In this document: one piece after another, positions 32,510 to 44,550 of the stretch
How the letters are laid out: each line of letters begins with the position of its first letter
How positions within the stretch are numbered: the first letter of the stretch is position 1
From: Ryuthela nishihirai
Lineage: Eukaryota > Arthropoda > Arachnida > Araneae > Heptathelidae
Reading direction: 5' to 3'
Assembly (NCBI GenBank): GCA_038380435.1
Contig: JAWZYU010000005.1
Location: 38,710,001-38,774,000, forward strand
Length of the DNA: 64,000 bases
The notes under the pieces: generated by a model
What the model was told of the DNA's origin: nothing
Seen by the model: the letters and a program-made list of their open reading frames with translations, nothing else
Database searches by the model: none
Translations under genes and position numbers: made by a program

Positions 32510-32935
32510 ATTAGTGATCTTTTTGCTGATCGATAAGTATTGATTTTTCATAGTTATGCTACACCATATGGCTGGCCCACAACTTGTTGCTGTGGATATT
32601 TTAACATTGATTAGGCTATATGTTAATTATTATTTTATTATTTATTACTTATCCAGTAAAACTTTGATCTGGTATCATTTTCTGAAAATAAATGAGGTCT
32701 TGGTTATGGAAGTAAATTCATTTCTGGAGACTTATTTATGTAAGTAGCTATTTTTCGGTCGGCTGATTTATCGATCTTTCTGAGTTATGCTACATCAGAG
32801 GGCAGCATAAAAGTTGTTGCAGATATTTTATTTAACATCTCATTAGGTTATATGTAATTTTTCTTTTATTATTTCTTGTTTTTTTAGTAAAAAAAATTTT
32901 GACCTAGTACCATTTTCTGAAAAATGTCTTGGATA
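32510..32935 (+). repeat. Diverged tandem duplication, ~230-bp unit
   Basis: Two units share GATCGATAAGTAT/TTATCGATCTTT, AGTTATGCTACA, TTGTTGCTGTGGATATTTTA versus GTTGTTGCAGATATTTTATT, and TACCATTTTCTGAAAA. The function is unknown. Confidence 0.65.
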
Positions 32936-33035
32936 TGGATGCAAAATAGACTTTCTTGCTACAGAAATCAGCCGTCATGTAGGAGGGCAATTTCGGGAAG
33001 GCTTCCCCTCCATTAAACTCACTGTGAACGTTTCA

Positions 33036-33052
33036 CCCCCCCCCCCCCCCCC
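33036..33052 (+). repeat. Poly-C tract (17 C)
   Basis: Homopolymer run. The length may be unreliable. Other C-runs lie near 42560, 42915 and 48342. Confidence 0.85.
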
Positions 33053-33149
33053 GGAGAAGAATATATATATTTTTTTTAAATTACGAGTTTTTATGTTTAT
33101 ATTGAATGATTTTTAAAGGCAAACCCCCACCCCCTCAGTAACTTGGCTG

Positions 33150-34554
33150 TGCCACATAGACGATATAACGCTGATTTTTTTTTTCTGCTTTGATGCACTT
33201 TTCTGCACTTAGCCAAGATTACCAAACTTCAACACCCAAAGAAAGAATTCATAATGTTTAGTAAAAAAAAGCAGCCAAGTAAGTGTTTTTTTTTTCTATT
33301 TCATAACCAGTTCAGAAAATCTCATGAATGTGAGACGTCGAAGTCACTTTGTATAACACTGGTCGTATTTAAATATATGATACTGAAAAGAATCATTAAA
33401 AGAAATAAAAATCGTATTTCAGGTTGAATATTATATTATTCTGGAGGAAATTTCCTTTCAATTAGGGGCGGGGATAGCTCAGTCAGTAGCATGCCAGGCT
33501 CGTAATCTGTAGTTCCCAGGTTCGAGTCCCAACTGAGTCAGCGTAGAGATTTATCTCCGCAAAATTCCCCGCCCTGCCCACGTTCAGTAGGGGACACTGA
33601 TGGGCTTGGAAAGGCCGCTGTCTGTCGGATGGGACATTAAGTCGTGGCCCCATGTGCGGGAGAGCTATACCCTGTGCACATTAAAGAACACGTTGGATGG
33701 CCTTGACAGGAGGCTACCATCTGTCTCCCAACAGCTGTTCCAGTGGGTCCCCTCCCCCAAACTTCTCTGAGCCTTTGGGGTCCTTGTGACCTGGCCAAAT
33801 CCTTGTGACCTGGTGTGCAAAAAAGTGCAGCTCAGAAGTAAAACAACCCAAAATTCTTTCAATTAATATCTACTTTAACAAATTTTATTCATCAGGTTTT
33901 CCAAAATGAAGCCTTAATTGTATAGTGCAATCTTGTTTTTCACCATATCACATTGAAAAAACTTGTTAAAATCAATATGCTTGTAAATTAGTTAATATAA
34001 TTTTTTTCGTAAAATTTGCAATTAAATTCTGTTTAATTTGGTATATAACATGACCTATTTTCGTTGATTGGTTACTTTTTTTTAATTCTAAAGTTGACTT
34101 CTTTATCTGACTCAGCACAATTGGCTAAAAGCCTGGACTTTTCTCAAAGTATGGTAAAGGGGAAAAAATTACAAACCGGGAGAAATATTTACTTTAAACA
34201 AGAATTTTTTTTTCCTATTCAGAAATAAATAGCCTTTCTATTCATGTATATTATAATCAATTCTATCTATTAGTGTTTCATAAATAAATTTTGATTTGTG
34301 TTGCCAGATGCATTTTTTTCCTACATGACTATAAAAAAGTCCTATTAAAATAAAACTTGCTCTCTTTTTTTGTAAAATATTTTATTTTCAGAAAATCCAG
34401 AATTAAATGCTGATTAATTTGGCATATAACATGTGATAATTCCTTTTATTACTTATTTGGCAAAAAAAGTTCTAAGGTAATTTTTTTTGGCTAAGCATAG
34501 GGAGAAAATAGCTTGGCCTCTGGATGGAAACCAGTTTTTTAGGCTGGACACTGG
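33150..34554 (+). repeat. Family X, longest plus-strand copy
   Basis: Its sequence recurs at 8401-8560/20198-20780, 42930-43180, 44551-45480 (inverted) and 48046-48345. It ends near 34554 with GGCTGGACACTGG, the terminus also seen at 44551. A SINE-B splits it. Confidence 0.7.
33465..33855 (+). mobile_element. SINE-B insertion with 10-bp target duplication
   Basis: A full-length plus-strand SINE-B (GGGGCGGGGATAGCTCAGTC at the head, GTAAAACAACCC at the tail). CTTTCAATTA flanks it at 33455-33464 and 33856-33865. The uninterrupted site is seen in family X at 48150. Confidence 0.92.
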
Positions 34555-34830
34555 AAGAATTAAAGAACATACTGGATGGCCTTGACAGGAGGCCACCATT
34601 TGTCTCCTACAGCTGTTCACTGGGTCCTCTCCCCCTAACCTTGTCTGAGCCCTCGGAGTCCTTGTGATCTAGCCATTTACTCATTGTGTGCAAGAAAGTA
34701 CAGCTCAGAGGTAAAACAACCCAACTTACAAGGTCAAACCATAATGCCATTATACTCTATAAACATCTAGAATCAAAGTTTTCTGCAATCTTTCTTAATC
34801 CTTCCTAGGTCACCAATAAACATAGATGTT
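34555..34830. mobile_element. SINE-B 3' fragment (plus) joined to LINE-A fragment (minus)
   Basis: 34555-34725 is the 3' half of a plus-strand SINE-B (TTAAAGAACATACTGGATGG to GGTAAAACAACCC). 34726-34830 matches the LINE-A 3' region (CTAGAATCAAAG). The same three-part assembly, LINE-A then SINE-B then family X, occurs at 31008-32180. Confidence 0.65.
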
Positions 34831-35365
34831 GACAGAATCCAAAATGAGAAGCTCAAGACAGACAGACATCTTTTGTACATAAAACTAAAATAAAAAAAAA
34901 ATAGAAATTGGATTTGAAAATTTTCTTATATATATATATCTTTTAAAATTACAGAATTCAAGTTTGAAAAATAATATCTTTTTTTATTTGATGCATATTT
35001 TATTAAACTACAATATAAATAATTTGTTAAAGCTATCTGACTGCCATTTCTTAGACAAACTATAGGAATTGGCGAATCCCCAGATTTAAGCTCACAAGTT
35101 CAACTTGTGAGCTTAAATCTGGGGATTAATTATGATTTGGAACTATTATCAACAATTTTTTCTTTCAATTTTCGAAAATCTCTTAAAAATTAACAAAAAA
35201 GGTGATATTTTTAAAAACAGATATTCAACCTGAAATATGATTTTGACTACTGTCAACAAATTTTTCCTTAAATTTTCGAAAATCTGAAAATTAACAAAAA
35301 AAAGATACTTTTGAAAATGGAAGAATTTAGAAGTAATTGTGAAGTACATAGCTCTGTTTTTCCCC
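34831..35365 (+). repeat. Family X, 5' module (second copy)
   Basis: Aligns with 31551-32180 over 'TTTGATGCATATTTTATTAA' and the 'TAAAAATTAACAAAAA' repeats, the latter duplicated here. Confidence 0.65.
35075..35127. repeat. Perfect 26-bp palindrome with 1-nt spacer
   Basis: The arms 35075-35100 and 35102-35127 are exact reverse complements (arm begins AATCCCCAGATTTAAGCTCA), with a single C between them. Other family X copies carry only one arm here ('TTTAAAGCTCACAAGATTGA' at 32025), so the second arm arose at this locus. Confidence 0.92.
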
Positions 35366-35462
35366 CATAGAATGCTGGGTTATACTCTTTTCTGCCTTAA
35401 ACCTATTTCCCTATTCCTAGAAATATTTTTATCCTTTATATCATTAAACCCAGCATTCTATG
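35366..35462. repeat. 16-bp inverted repeat spanning 97 bp
   Basis: CATAGAATGCTGGGTT at 35366-35381 is the exact reverse complement of 35447-35462. It could be the termini of a tiny fold-back element. Confidence 0.75.
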
Positions 35463-35521
35463 TGTGGTTAGTTGGGTTTTTATGCTGCAAGAGCAGCAGA
35501 GGCTATATTGCGGCAAAGATA

Positions 35522-36706
35522 CACCAAAGAGCCAAAACATTATTACCACCTGCCTAATATAACGTTGGTCCTCCACATGCCACCAAAACAGCTCTTACCT
35601 GGTGAGGTATGGATACTACAAGATTTCTAAAGGTGTTTTGAAATACCTCGTACCAACACATTACCAGCAGATCCCTTTAACTGTTGTAAGTTACGTGGTT
35701 GAGCCATCACAGACTGGATATGCTGTTGCAACACAAACCACAGATGCTCGATTGGATTGATGTCTGGGAAATTTGGTGGTCAGGCAATACCTGGAAGTCT
35801 TCCTCATGTTCTACGAACCATTCTCAAACAATCCGGGCAGTGTGGCATGACGCATTATCCAGCTGAAAGAAGGCACTATTAGAGGGATATACCATTGCCA
35901 TGAAAGGATGCACCTGATTTGCAATTATGTTTAGGTATGTGGTAGACATCATAGTTTCATGCAAATGAATGGACCCAGGATTTCCCAGCAAAACATTGCC
36001 CAAAGCATTACACTTCCTCCACTGGCTTGTTTTCGTCCCACAGTGCATTCTGGTGCCAACACTTCCCCAGGTAAATGACGCACATGTACCCAGCCATCCA
36101 CATGGTGCAACAGGAAATGAGATTAATCAGACCAGACAACCTTCTTCCAATCATTCAAGGTCTATTTTTGATGCTCGCGTGCCCATTGTAGGCACTTTGA
36201 TGGTGAACTGAGGTGGCTATGCAGCCCCATTTTCTGCAGGGTTCAATGTACTGTGTTGTGGCACATTACTCCCATCACCGCATTCAAATTATGGGCGAGT
36301 TGCATCATAGTATCCCTTCTATTGGCTCGTACCATACAGGATCGCTTTCGCTCACCTCTAGCATCGAGGAGCTGTAGTCGACGCACACCTTACTTTTGGT
36401 TCATGGTTTTTCCCTGCTTGGACCACTTTTTGAAGGTATTAACCACGGCTGACCATGAGCACCCCACAAGCCTTGCTGTCTCGGAAATGCTGACCCAGTC
36501 ATCTGGTCATTACAATTTGGCCTTTGTCAAACTCGCTTATGTCTGCTGTCTTTCCCATCTGAAGAACAAGAATAACATTGATTAACAGAGCTCAGTATCA
36601 GGTGTTATTTATCCTATTTCATAACCTTCACACTCACTGTCATTTACCTGCAGTTGCTTTGATTTGCATTAAGACGTGCTGGTCATAACGTTTTGGCTCT
36701 TCAGTG
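35522..36706 (-). mobile_element. Tc1/mariner-type element with decayed transposase
   Basis: An element of 1,185 bp flanked by TA. Its ~30-bp terminal inverted repeats share GAAGAGCCAAAAC-type sequence (left CACCAAAGAGCCAAAACATT, right the inverse of ACGTTTTGGCTCTTCAGTG). The minus strand encodes a broken Tc1 transposase. The best part (35824-36048) has TTYLNIIANQVHPFMA and FFQLDNASCHTARIV, the second catalytic Asp block of Tc1 DDE enzymes. Stops elsewhere make it inactive. Its length fits a single ~340-residue transposase gene and little else. Confidence 0.9.
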
Positions 36707-36930
36707 TATATAAAGAGATAAAAGACTTCCAACCCACAACCAAAGTTAAAATCAACACTAAAATGGTAAAGTAAGTCATTGAAACAAAAGGGTACAATGA
36801 AGTATAAAAATTAGGAATAAAAAGAACCAACAAGTGTATAAGTCAACAATAACAATGCATGTATATAACCCATTTAAAATCAGAAACAAGTGTAAAATGT
36901 AGAAAATAATGTTTATATATTATATAAAAG

Positions 36931-37128
36931 CTGTCCCATGGTCAAGTGGTTAGCGCACTTGGCTACTGATCTAAGAGACCTGGGTTCGAGCCCCAGTTAA
37001 GGCATGGATGTATGTGTCGTTTTTCTGCTGAGGCCTGTCATCCTCTCAGACCTTCTACTATGGCATATAAACTGACAGGCTCCTGTCAGACCTCTGTGGC
37101 AAGCAGCTGATTGCAGGTTTTATTTATA
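36931..37128 (+). mobile_element. SINE-A insertion
   Basis: A plus-strand copy with head CTGTCCCATGGTCAAGTGGT, A-box TGGTTAGCGCACTTGG, B-box GGGTTCGAGCCCC, shared body TGGCATATAAACTGACAGGC and T-rich tail. The TSD is not clear. Confidence 0.88.
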
Positions 37129-37295
37129 GTTAAAATATCCTGTATAATCTAAAAATTTAAAAACTGGGTTTAAAAACGAGGAATCACATAAAAATAGCTC
37201 TGAGTATAAGGGGCTCGAAATGTGAAATCGTGATGGCTAAAATAAAAATGACATTCAAGATTAAAAGTGGGAAAATGGATTCTGGGGTAAAGCAG

Positions 37296-37627
37296 GATGG
37301 GTTGCTTTATCTCTGAGCGGCACTTTTTTTTCCACACAATGGGTTCAACGGCCAGGTCACAAGTACCCCGGGCTCGGAGAAGGTTGGGGGAGGGGACCCA
37401 CTGAAACAGCTATTGGGAGACATATTATAGCTTCCTGTCAAGGCCTTCCAGTGTGCTCTTTTATGTGCCCAGGGTATGGCTCTTCCACACACAGAGCCAC
37501 TGTTTTAATGTCCCATCTGATGGACAGCGGCCCTTCCAAGTTCATCAGTGTCCCCTACTGACTGTGAGAAGGGCGGGGATGTTCACAGAGAAAAATCTCA
37601 ATGCTGACTCAGCTGGGACTCCAAGGC
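37296..37627 (-). mobile_element. SINE-B, head truncated
   Basis: A minus-strand SINE-B from its tail (GGGTTGCTTTATCTCTGAGC at 37297) to the middle of the tRNA-like head (ends CAGCTGGGACT), so the A-box is missing. A short AAAGCAG flanks it at 37289-37295 and 37628-37634. Confidence 0.8.
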
Positions 37628-37639
37628 AAAGCAGAACAA

Positions 37640-39560
37640 TGGATTTTCTGCTGATGGCAAATAGATACAACTCATACTTAAGTTCATTGTCGCCTGAAAA
37701 AACGAGTGTGTAATAAACGAATGACCTAAGTGCAGCTGAGCAAGTACAACTTCCTCCTTACAATTTCTGCGTACACATGACTGCCATGGTTTGAAAAATG
37801 GGCTTGATCTTGAAAAGTTTGTTATTGATCTGTTCATCAAACTCCCTGCACAGTATCTCTGCCAGTGTACCTGGAGCTTGATGATAAAACACTGCCAGAA
37901 GTTCAGGTATGGAACTGGCAGTGGAGAGTAGGACAGGTGGTAGTTCAAGCGATTAATAGCATAAAATGGCAGACTTGACAGCAGCATCTGACAAGTCATT
38001 TCCCGCGATCCTGACATGACCAAGCATCCAACAGAAAAGGATGGTTGTTGTAGCTGTCAGACGAGGAGCTGCTAGTGCATCTCGGAAAGAACAGTGTGAG
38101 GCTAATGCCTCATTGAGATCAAAGCCTGGCACATAAGCAAGTCGGTGTTGAGGACGCACTGATGACAACACTTAGCCACAATGTGGTCCAAGACAATGCT
38201 GATACCATGCAAATCTGCTGTGAAGATGGAACACTGCTGTGGGATCTGATCTGCAATGAATACATCACAGCAGACCATGGCTGATCCCCTTGATGTGCCA
38301 GACTTCGAGCCATCTGTGAAGTCTGAAACGCAGTCCGAATGTTCAGCATGTTGGTTGCAAAGAGTTGCTGATACACAGTCGGGTGTAAAGGGCTTCCCCA
38401 TCCTGCAAAGGGAAAAATGGCAGGTAGGGGAAATAGTGAGCAATGGTTGAAGTGGCTTGACTGTTAACTGTAATATGCTATAGAGATTGGTGTTAATGTC
38501 TTGCAGGTAACCTTGGACATGCAAACCAAAGGGATGAATGGCAATCAGCTGATTCTGGTACAGCATTTCCCACCAAGGACTGAAAACGCCATTCCAAGTG
38601 GGATGGCCTGGCAGGGATCACAATTTTGATGCATACTGCAGGGACAACTGATGGCGAAGAGATAAAGATGGTTCATCAGTGTCATTGTAAAGACTCTGGG
38701 CCAATGAGGTGCAGAGTCTTTACTTACCAGCAACATCAATGAAATCTCTTTTAACAGAGATACGAGTCCTGGCATATATAAACAACACCCAACGAAACAG
38801 GTGAACTGCTTGAGCCAGCCTCTCTCATTAGAAGTAATGGTAATAAGCACTTGTTTCAAATACTAATTACTTAGAAACTTTCTCAACTTTAAAGTGTTCT
38901 TAAGTAGATGAATATCTAGATAGCCAGCTGTATTATGAAATGACTTTCACCCTGGCACATTTAAATGTTTCAAGGTTGGGGATGTCGGATATCTTCAATA
39001 TTAGAACCCACCCAAGCCTTGTTCTGAGCCTTATGAGCTGCAGTGCAGTAGTGATACCACCACAGTTTTGGAAACCATGGAAACAGAGCCGAGGTCTGAG
39101 GAATAGTTGAGGCAGTTGCGTGGATGATGCAGTCTGTCATCTCCGCCATTGCAAAACTGATTGGCTACTGGCTGACTGAGTGTTTGCCAAACTCAGAAAG
39201 AAGATTGAAGCCACTCCAGCCAACCCAATCGAGCCTCCACCGTGAGATGCATGAATAGCTGCAAGGCCACCCCATAGGAGATGATGCATGCCACAGGAAG
39301 GTGATTGCTTCAATATAGTTTATCCTCGACCTCCCGTGTAAAGAGTGGAAGGATCGAGGAGCAGATGGTCAGATCCATGGCAGTGAATCAGATCAATCTT
39401 TCCTGGGACATGAATTTCCATGCATGGCAAGCACATGGGTGAGCATTAAGCACTCTGTGAAGGAATTGGAACTAGTGGAACCTTCACACAGTGCTTTCCT
39501 TACCACGGACAGGAGCTTGCACCAAGGATCACTGACAGTGTTTGCTGGTCTAAAACCTGT
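37640..39560 (-). mobile_element. LINE-I fragment with RNase H (I/R1-type)
   Basis: The minus strand encodes a LINE-type RNase H: DFTDGSKSGTSRGSAMVC, CSIFTADLHGISIVLDHI and FCWMLGHVRIAGNDLSDAAV. These carry the catalytic Asp, Glu and final Asp regions of I/Jockey-group LINEs. Upstream pieces at ~38950-39400 and 39410-39545 align with 55360-55740 and 58400-58490 of the second copy, so much of the RT is deleted here. Frames are broken. Cellular RNase H is unlikely because of the LINE flanks. Confidence 0.78.
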
Positions 39561-41339
39561 ATGTATTATATTAAGGGCATTTAAATTAAGAGCATATATA
39601 AGTGTTGACATGACATTTTAAAATAATTTATTATTATAATAAAATGATGATTTACTAGCAATTTTTTGAGAAAACATTTTCTAGAGAAACAAGCAATTTT
39701 AAAACTGTATATTTCTCTAGAAGAAACTAGCATTAGCACAAAATCAGCAGCATACCCTGAGAATTATGTAGATAAAATTAATAAATCTGCAAAATACAAA
39801 TACTGGCAGTGTAATGCTCCAAAGATTATTAACTTTCTCATGTTGGACTTTTTTGTCTGATCCAAATTTAATGAAAACTCCGGATAGCTTATTGGGTGTC
39901 AGGCAATATTAACTTGCCAAATAAAGCTGAAATAGGGTTCGTTATGTATATAGTGTTACTTATTGAGTAAGAATTCAAAAAGGATTGTCAAATTGTTAAA
40001 GTTTAAATCTAATCCAAAATCAATTAATGTTGCTCAAGAGAAATATAGCAAAAGTCAAATATATATATATAACAAATAAAGTTTAATCCCAAAAAATTCA
40101 AGACTCACCAATTCAGTTGATGAATACAAAAATTGGAGTAACTAAAAAAACTCCATCTCTAAATACGATTCACAAAAACTGACTACTAACATCTTCCTCC
40201 TTCACCTCCTTCACCACCTTCCTCTCCAACACTACTTTCTTACTCTATACTATACTCATACTGACTCCATGACTTCACGTCACTTAGATACATGTGGCGT
40301 ACAATTCAGCATGTGTCTGTTGCATGCTGGGAAAAACATTTGCATAATCTGACGACCACACACTTACACTGGCTATGATGCAAGAGAGGCATGTCCTAAA
40401 CGTGTGCATTAGTGGCTGACAATCAAAAGTTGGAGAGGAGTTTCTCTCTTCTGATCTGCTAAAAAAGTTACGCATGTGCAACTCCTTTAGCAGATCAGAG
40501 GAGAGAAATATGATAAGTCCAAATGAAATAATCCCCAAAATGATAAATACAATGCAAATAAAGTAAAACTGGTTAAGTAAAAGTAAATGGTGGGACGATC
40601 ACAACAGGAATCACAGCCTACACCAGCTCAACAAATAGGAAAGTCTAAATATGTTCCAAATATTACAGGAATATCGCTTGAAGTACTACTTACAGTAACA
40701 AATAGTATTAAAAGATTATTAATTAATGATTTTGATATGTTACCACTCAACAGGGGTACCAGACTATGATAACAAACAGAGATACCAGATGATGATAACA
40801 AACTAGAGGGTAAAAAACCGATACATAGAGAAAACGTATAGAACTTATGAGCAAAGAGTGCCTAAACATCAGTAGGATACAAAGAATAAAAAACCTAATA
40901 CAGCTTTAACCCAGATTATAACTGATATAGAAAATTTAGCTTATATACCACTATTAGCAACCCCTACCAATTTTCAATTATGGTGCACCAAAAATATGCT
41001 AATAAATCTGCGTAAGGACAGCATATGCAATATGGAAATATCACCCCTTCCATCGGCATGGAATCTCTTGTTGCCCGAGCAGCAAAGCAGCAACATTCTG
41101 CTAGGAAAAACACCCATATAAACCTTTAGATCTTATGCTTAGATACCAGATGAAGCTCTGGAAAGAAGAGGAGTGAAACAAGTTGCAATGGCCTTTTAAT
41201 GTTTTTATATTTTAAGGGTTTGATATTACTTATTTTTAAACTTTTAATTGTTGAATTAATTATAAAGTTGAAATAGGAGTTGAGCAGTTCCTGGCTGGGA
41301 AAATGTAGACAGAGTTATCATAGCAAACTACAGCAAGTT
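39561..41339. other. Intron stretch without recognised genes; contains a 23-bp inverted repeat
   Basis: No domain or known repeat recognised. 40441-40463 (TTTCTCTCTTCTGATCTGCT...) pairs with 40486-40508 with one mismatch around a 22-nt loop. This is the only structure seen. Confidence 0.5.
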
Positions 41340-41710
41340 TGAACTTTACCAGCAAAGTTGTGCCTAATTATAAATCTATCTGCAATATGTTATCACTGGA
41401 GTACATCATCACAGCATTCACATGAAAGATGCAAGCGCAACCATCAAAGAAGTGTAGTGAAACTAGGGAGAAATTGACGGGTATAAGGTACACAGCAAAA
41501 TCAAAGAAATCTCTTTCAATAAAGATATGGGTAGCGGCATATAAGAATAACAGTTGACAAAATAGGTGAACCACTTGAGTCAGCCTCTCTCATTAGAAGC
41601 AAGGTAATATGCACTTTTTTAAATTAGTAATTACTTAGAAAGTTTCTCAATGTTAAAGTGTTCTTAAGTAAATGAATAGCTAGATAACCAGCTGTAAGCA
41701 TTGCAAGAGG
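41340..41710 (-). mobile_element. LINE-I fragment
   Basis: Aligns with 38730-38935, sharing 'CAGCCTCTCTCATTAGAAG', 'TAATTACTTAGAAA', 'AAAGTGTTCTTAAGTA' and 'CTAGATA.CCAGCTGTA'. No coding potential remains. Confidence 0.7.
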
Positions 41711-42929
41711 AGCAATGAAATATTTATCAGCATATCAGTCTTTATAAGACCTCTCAGGAATGCTTATAACTTTTATCTTCCACACAGCATAAATCGTGTA
41801 AAGATTATATTTTTTAACTAAATGTAGTTGAATGCAATTATTCAAAACATTAGAACAGAGTTCTTGGGTAATTTAAGGTATGCCATTACAGATTCTGGAA
41901 GAACTCCAAAACAGTTCAAATATAAAACAGCTAAGCAAGCAGGATATAATACAACTTTTATTGCCAAAATAAATAAAAAGCACTAAACACAGTAAATTGC
42001 TCAAAAATCATAATCTGGGAATCACTACTAAATCTGGTTTTTAAACTCTTACAGTGTCTTTCAAGAGTATCAGATATAAACAATAAATAACAATCACAAG
42101 ATTATAATATTTTATAACTCTGTGATTGTTTTTAAATTGTTTATATTCTATATATATATTTCTTTAAGGGATTTATCATAAAGAAATATTACAAAGTACA
42201 CAAATGCCACCAGCACATGTAAAGTAAAAACATTAAATACACAAAGAGCATGAAACTTCAATGAAATAGTGAAATCTTATAATTGTAAAGTCCCTATAAA
42301 TATGGAAGCTAAAGTCTTCAACATGGTTATAAGATATCAAGCCCACATCGACATACAGGAGACATATATAAAATACCAGTATACCTCCCTAACATGAATG
42401 AAAATAAACCATATTAGAATAAATCAAAAAAGTTCAGCAGCAATCAGAAAATCAGAAGCAAAGGACATCAGAGGGACATGCTGCAAGGTATCATTAGCAA
42501 GAACTGCACTAGAAGAAGGTGCTACAGCATACTTCATAAACACCGATATAATAGAGTCCCCCCCCCCCCCAACCAAATAGATATGTATGAAAAAATATTA
42601 ATAATCAGCAAGAAAACATGAAATCTCTGATGATAAGATTTATCAACACCCACTGCCTGGATGTTGATGCTCAATCAACAGAACACAACCTCTAAAACAA
42701 ACCACCAAAAAATAAACCTCATCTACCCTCCTCAATGAAGTGAGAGCCTGGCACTAACTATTAAGCCATTAGAGAAGATGTTATATGCAACACCAACTGC
42801 ATTAGGGACAAGCAACAACCTTGAAATAACAGTTATAGCCTATAGAGTGACAGCAGAAAATTGCAAAAGGAGTTAGCCAAAGCATAGAGAAGTTGGTAGG
42901 GAAGTAGGAACCTTCCCCCCCCCCCACCT
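41711..42929. other. Intron stretch, nothing recognised
   Basis: AT-rich DNA with poly-C runs at about 42560 and 42915. An inverted repeat AACAATCACA/TGTGATTGTT spans about 42089-42130. No gene supported. Confidence 0.45.
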
Positions 42930-43180
42930 CAATATCATGGCTATTTCATGCTGACAATATACACTTTTTTTTTTGGTGCACTAACTTTTTGATGCTTAGC
43001 CATGATAACCAAAATTCAACACCCAAAGAAAATAATTCATAATGTTTAGTCAAAAAAGTAGCCAAGAAAAAGTTCTTCCATTTCATAAACATGACAGAAA
43101 ATCCAATTAACATGAGCAATATAAATCACCTTATAATGCTGGCCCATGTTTTAAAATATATGACATACATAAATACTAAA
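42930..43180 (+). repeat. Family X fragment
   Basis: Matches 33178-33370 (TTCAACACCCAAAGAAA, TTCATAATGTTTAGT, GTAGCCAAG) and the TTTTAAAATATATGACA block. Confidence 0.7.
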
Positions 43181-44550
43181 TCTTCATACAACCACAGGCT
43201 ATGGAGGTCCTACCAGACTGTTTAAGTTTTCCTCTCCAGACATGTCTGTTCTGAGCTATAACTTCTGCATTTGGCCACTCTAGGATAATTCTAGCAAGGT
43301 CCTGTTTGACATTGTCTACACATCACATCCTAGGTCTCCACCTTTTCCTGAAGCCTTTAGGCATACTGCTCATAATCTTTTTTGCCAATCTGCACTGTGC
43401 ATACAGGCAACATCTCCAAATTAATTCAAATTACCCTTTACTTAACGAACTAATTCAACTCATCAACATCATTAGTCAACAAGGCCAAATCATCTGCATA
43501 ATCCAAATCGAAATTTTGAAATCTCTAGACCATTTAAGGCCAAAATCTTTCTGAGCAAAGAATTTCACATAACATAATCAATAACCAAACTAAAGAGAAA
43601 AGGAGACAAAATGCACCCTTGTCTAACTCCACTAGCAATGCTAAACCAATCGCTGCAAGATGTACCAACTCTCACACATGACTCAGTGTTATTATAGAGA
43701 TCTTTCTTTACACTAACTTTCATGTATTCCATATGATCTAACAACCAACCACAAATTATGTTGATCAACAGAGTCAAAAGCTTTTTGAAATCTACAAAGC
43801 TATCAACCACAGGTTTCTGAAACTCTAAACATTTCTCAAGATTCTGCCTAAGTGAAAATATTTGATCAATACACCCCTCATCATCCACCTCCTCCTCAAG
43901 CAGCCATGGGCTATGGAGGTCCAACCAGACTGTGCAATTTACTTCTCCAAGCAAGTCTATCCTGAGCTACATCTACTGCATCTGGCCACTGCACAAAAAT
44001 TCTAACAAGGTCCTGTTTGACATTGTCTGCCCACCGCATCCTAGGTCTCCCCTTCTTTCTGAGGCCTTTAGGCACACTGTTCATGATTTCTGAAACTCTG
44101 AACATTTCTCAAGAATCTGCCTAAGTGAAAATATCTGATCCACACATCCCCTACCACTTCTGAATCCACATTGCTCATCACGCAATTGACTGTCAACCAG
44201 ATTCTTAATTCTATTAAGCACAATCATGGAAAGAACTTTCCCTGGAACAGAGAGTAGGCTGATACCCCTATAGTTATCACAAGAACTGCGATCACCTTTT
44301 TTGAAAATAGGGATAATAATAGCTCTGGTAAAATCCTTTGGAACCTTGCCTTTATCATAAAGGATATTAAGAATTTCAGTCATCCAAGTGGTAACTGAAA
44401 CATTCCCAGCTCTAAGCATTTCTGTAGTAATTTCATCTCCCCTGGGGATTTATGAAGTTTAATATGATGAAGTTAATACACCCCTACCACTTCTGAATAC
44501 ACACTGTCAATCACGCAGTTGCCCATGAACCAAATTCTTGATTCTATTAA
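43181..44550 (-). mobile_element. Two overlapping LINE-A fragments
   Basis: Copy a (43190-43880) has a 3' end and RT palm pieces (GTSCSDWFSIASGVRQGCIL, FLFSLVIDYVM). Copy b begins with a GAT-type tail at ~43884 and has KGRPRMRWADNVKQDLVRI (43911-44105), then jumps to FTRAIIIPIFKKGDRSSCDN and [18 protein letters not shown] (44081-44419). A further RT scrap ends in ATTCTATTAA, where family X copy 44551 inserts. All are broken. Confidence 0.85.

Noticed and set aside
33465..33560. Functional tRNA gene
   Set aside because: The A- and B-boxes belong to the SINE-B head. There is no paired acceptor stem or free 3' end, and the sequence continues into the SINE body.
37953..38566. Cellular RNase H gene
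   Set aside because: The RNase H blocks lie in a broken LINE-I frame, and flanking pieces recur in the LINE-I copy at 55320-58600.
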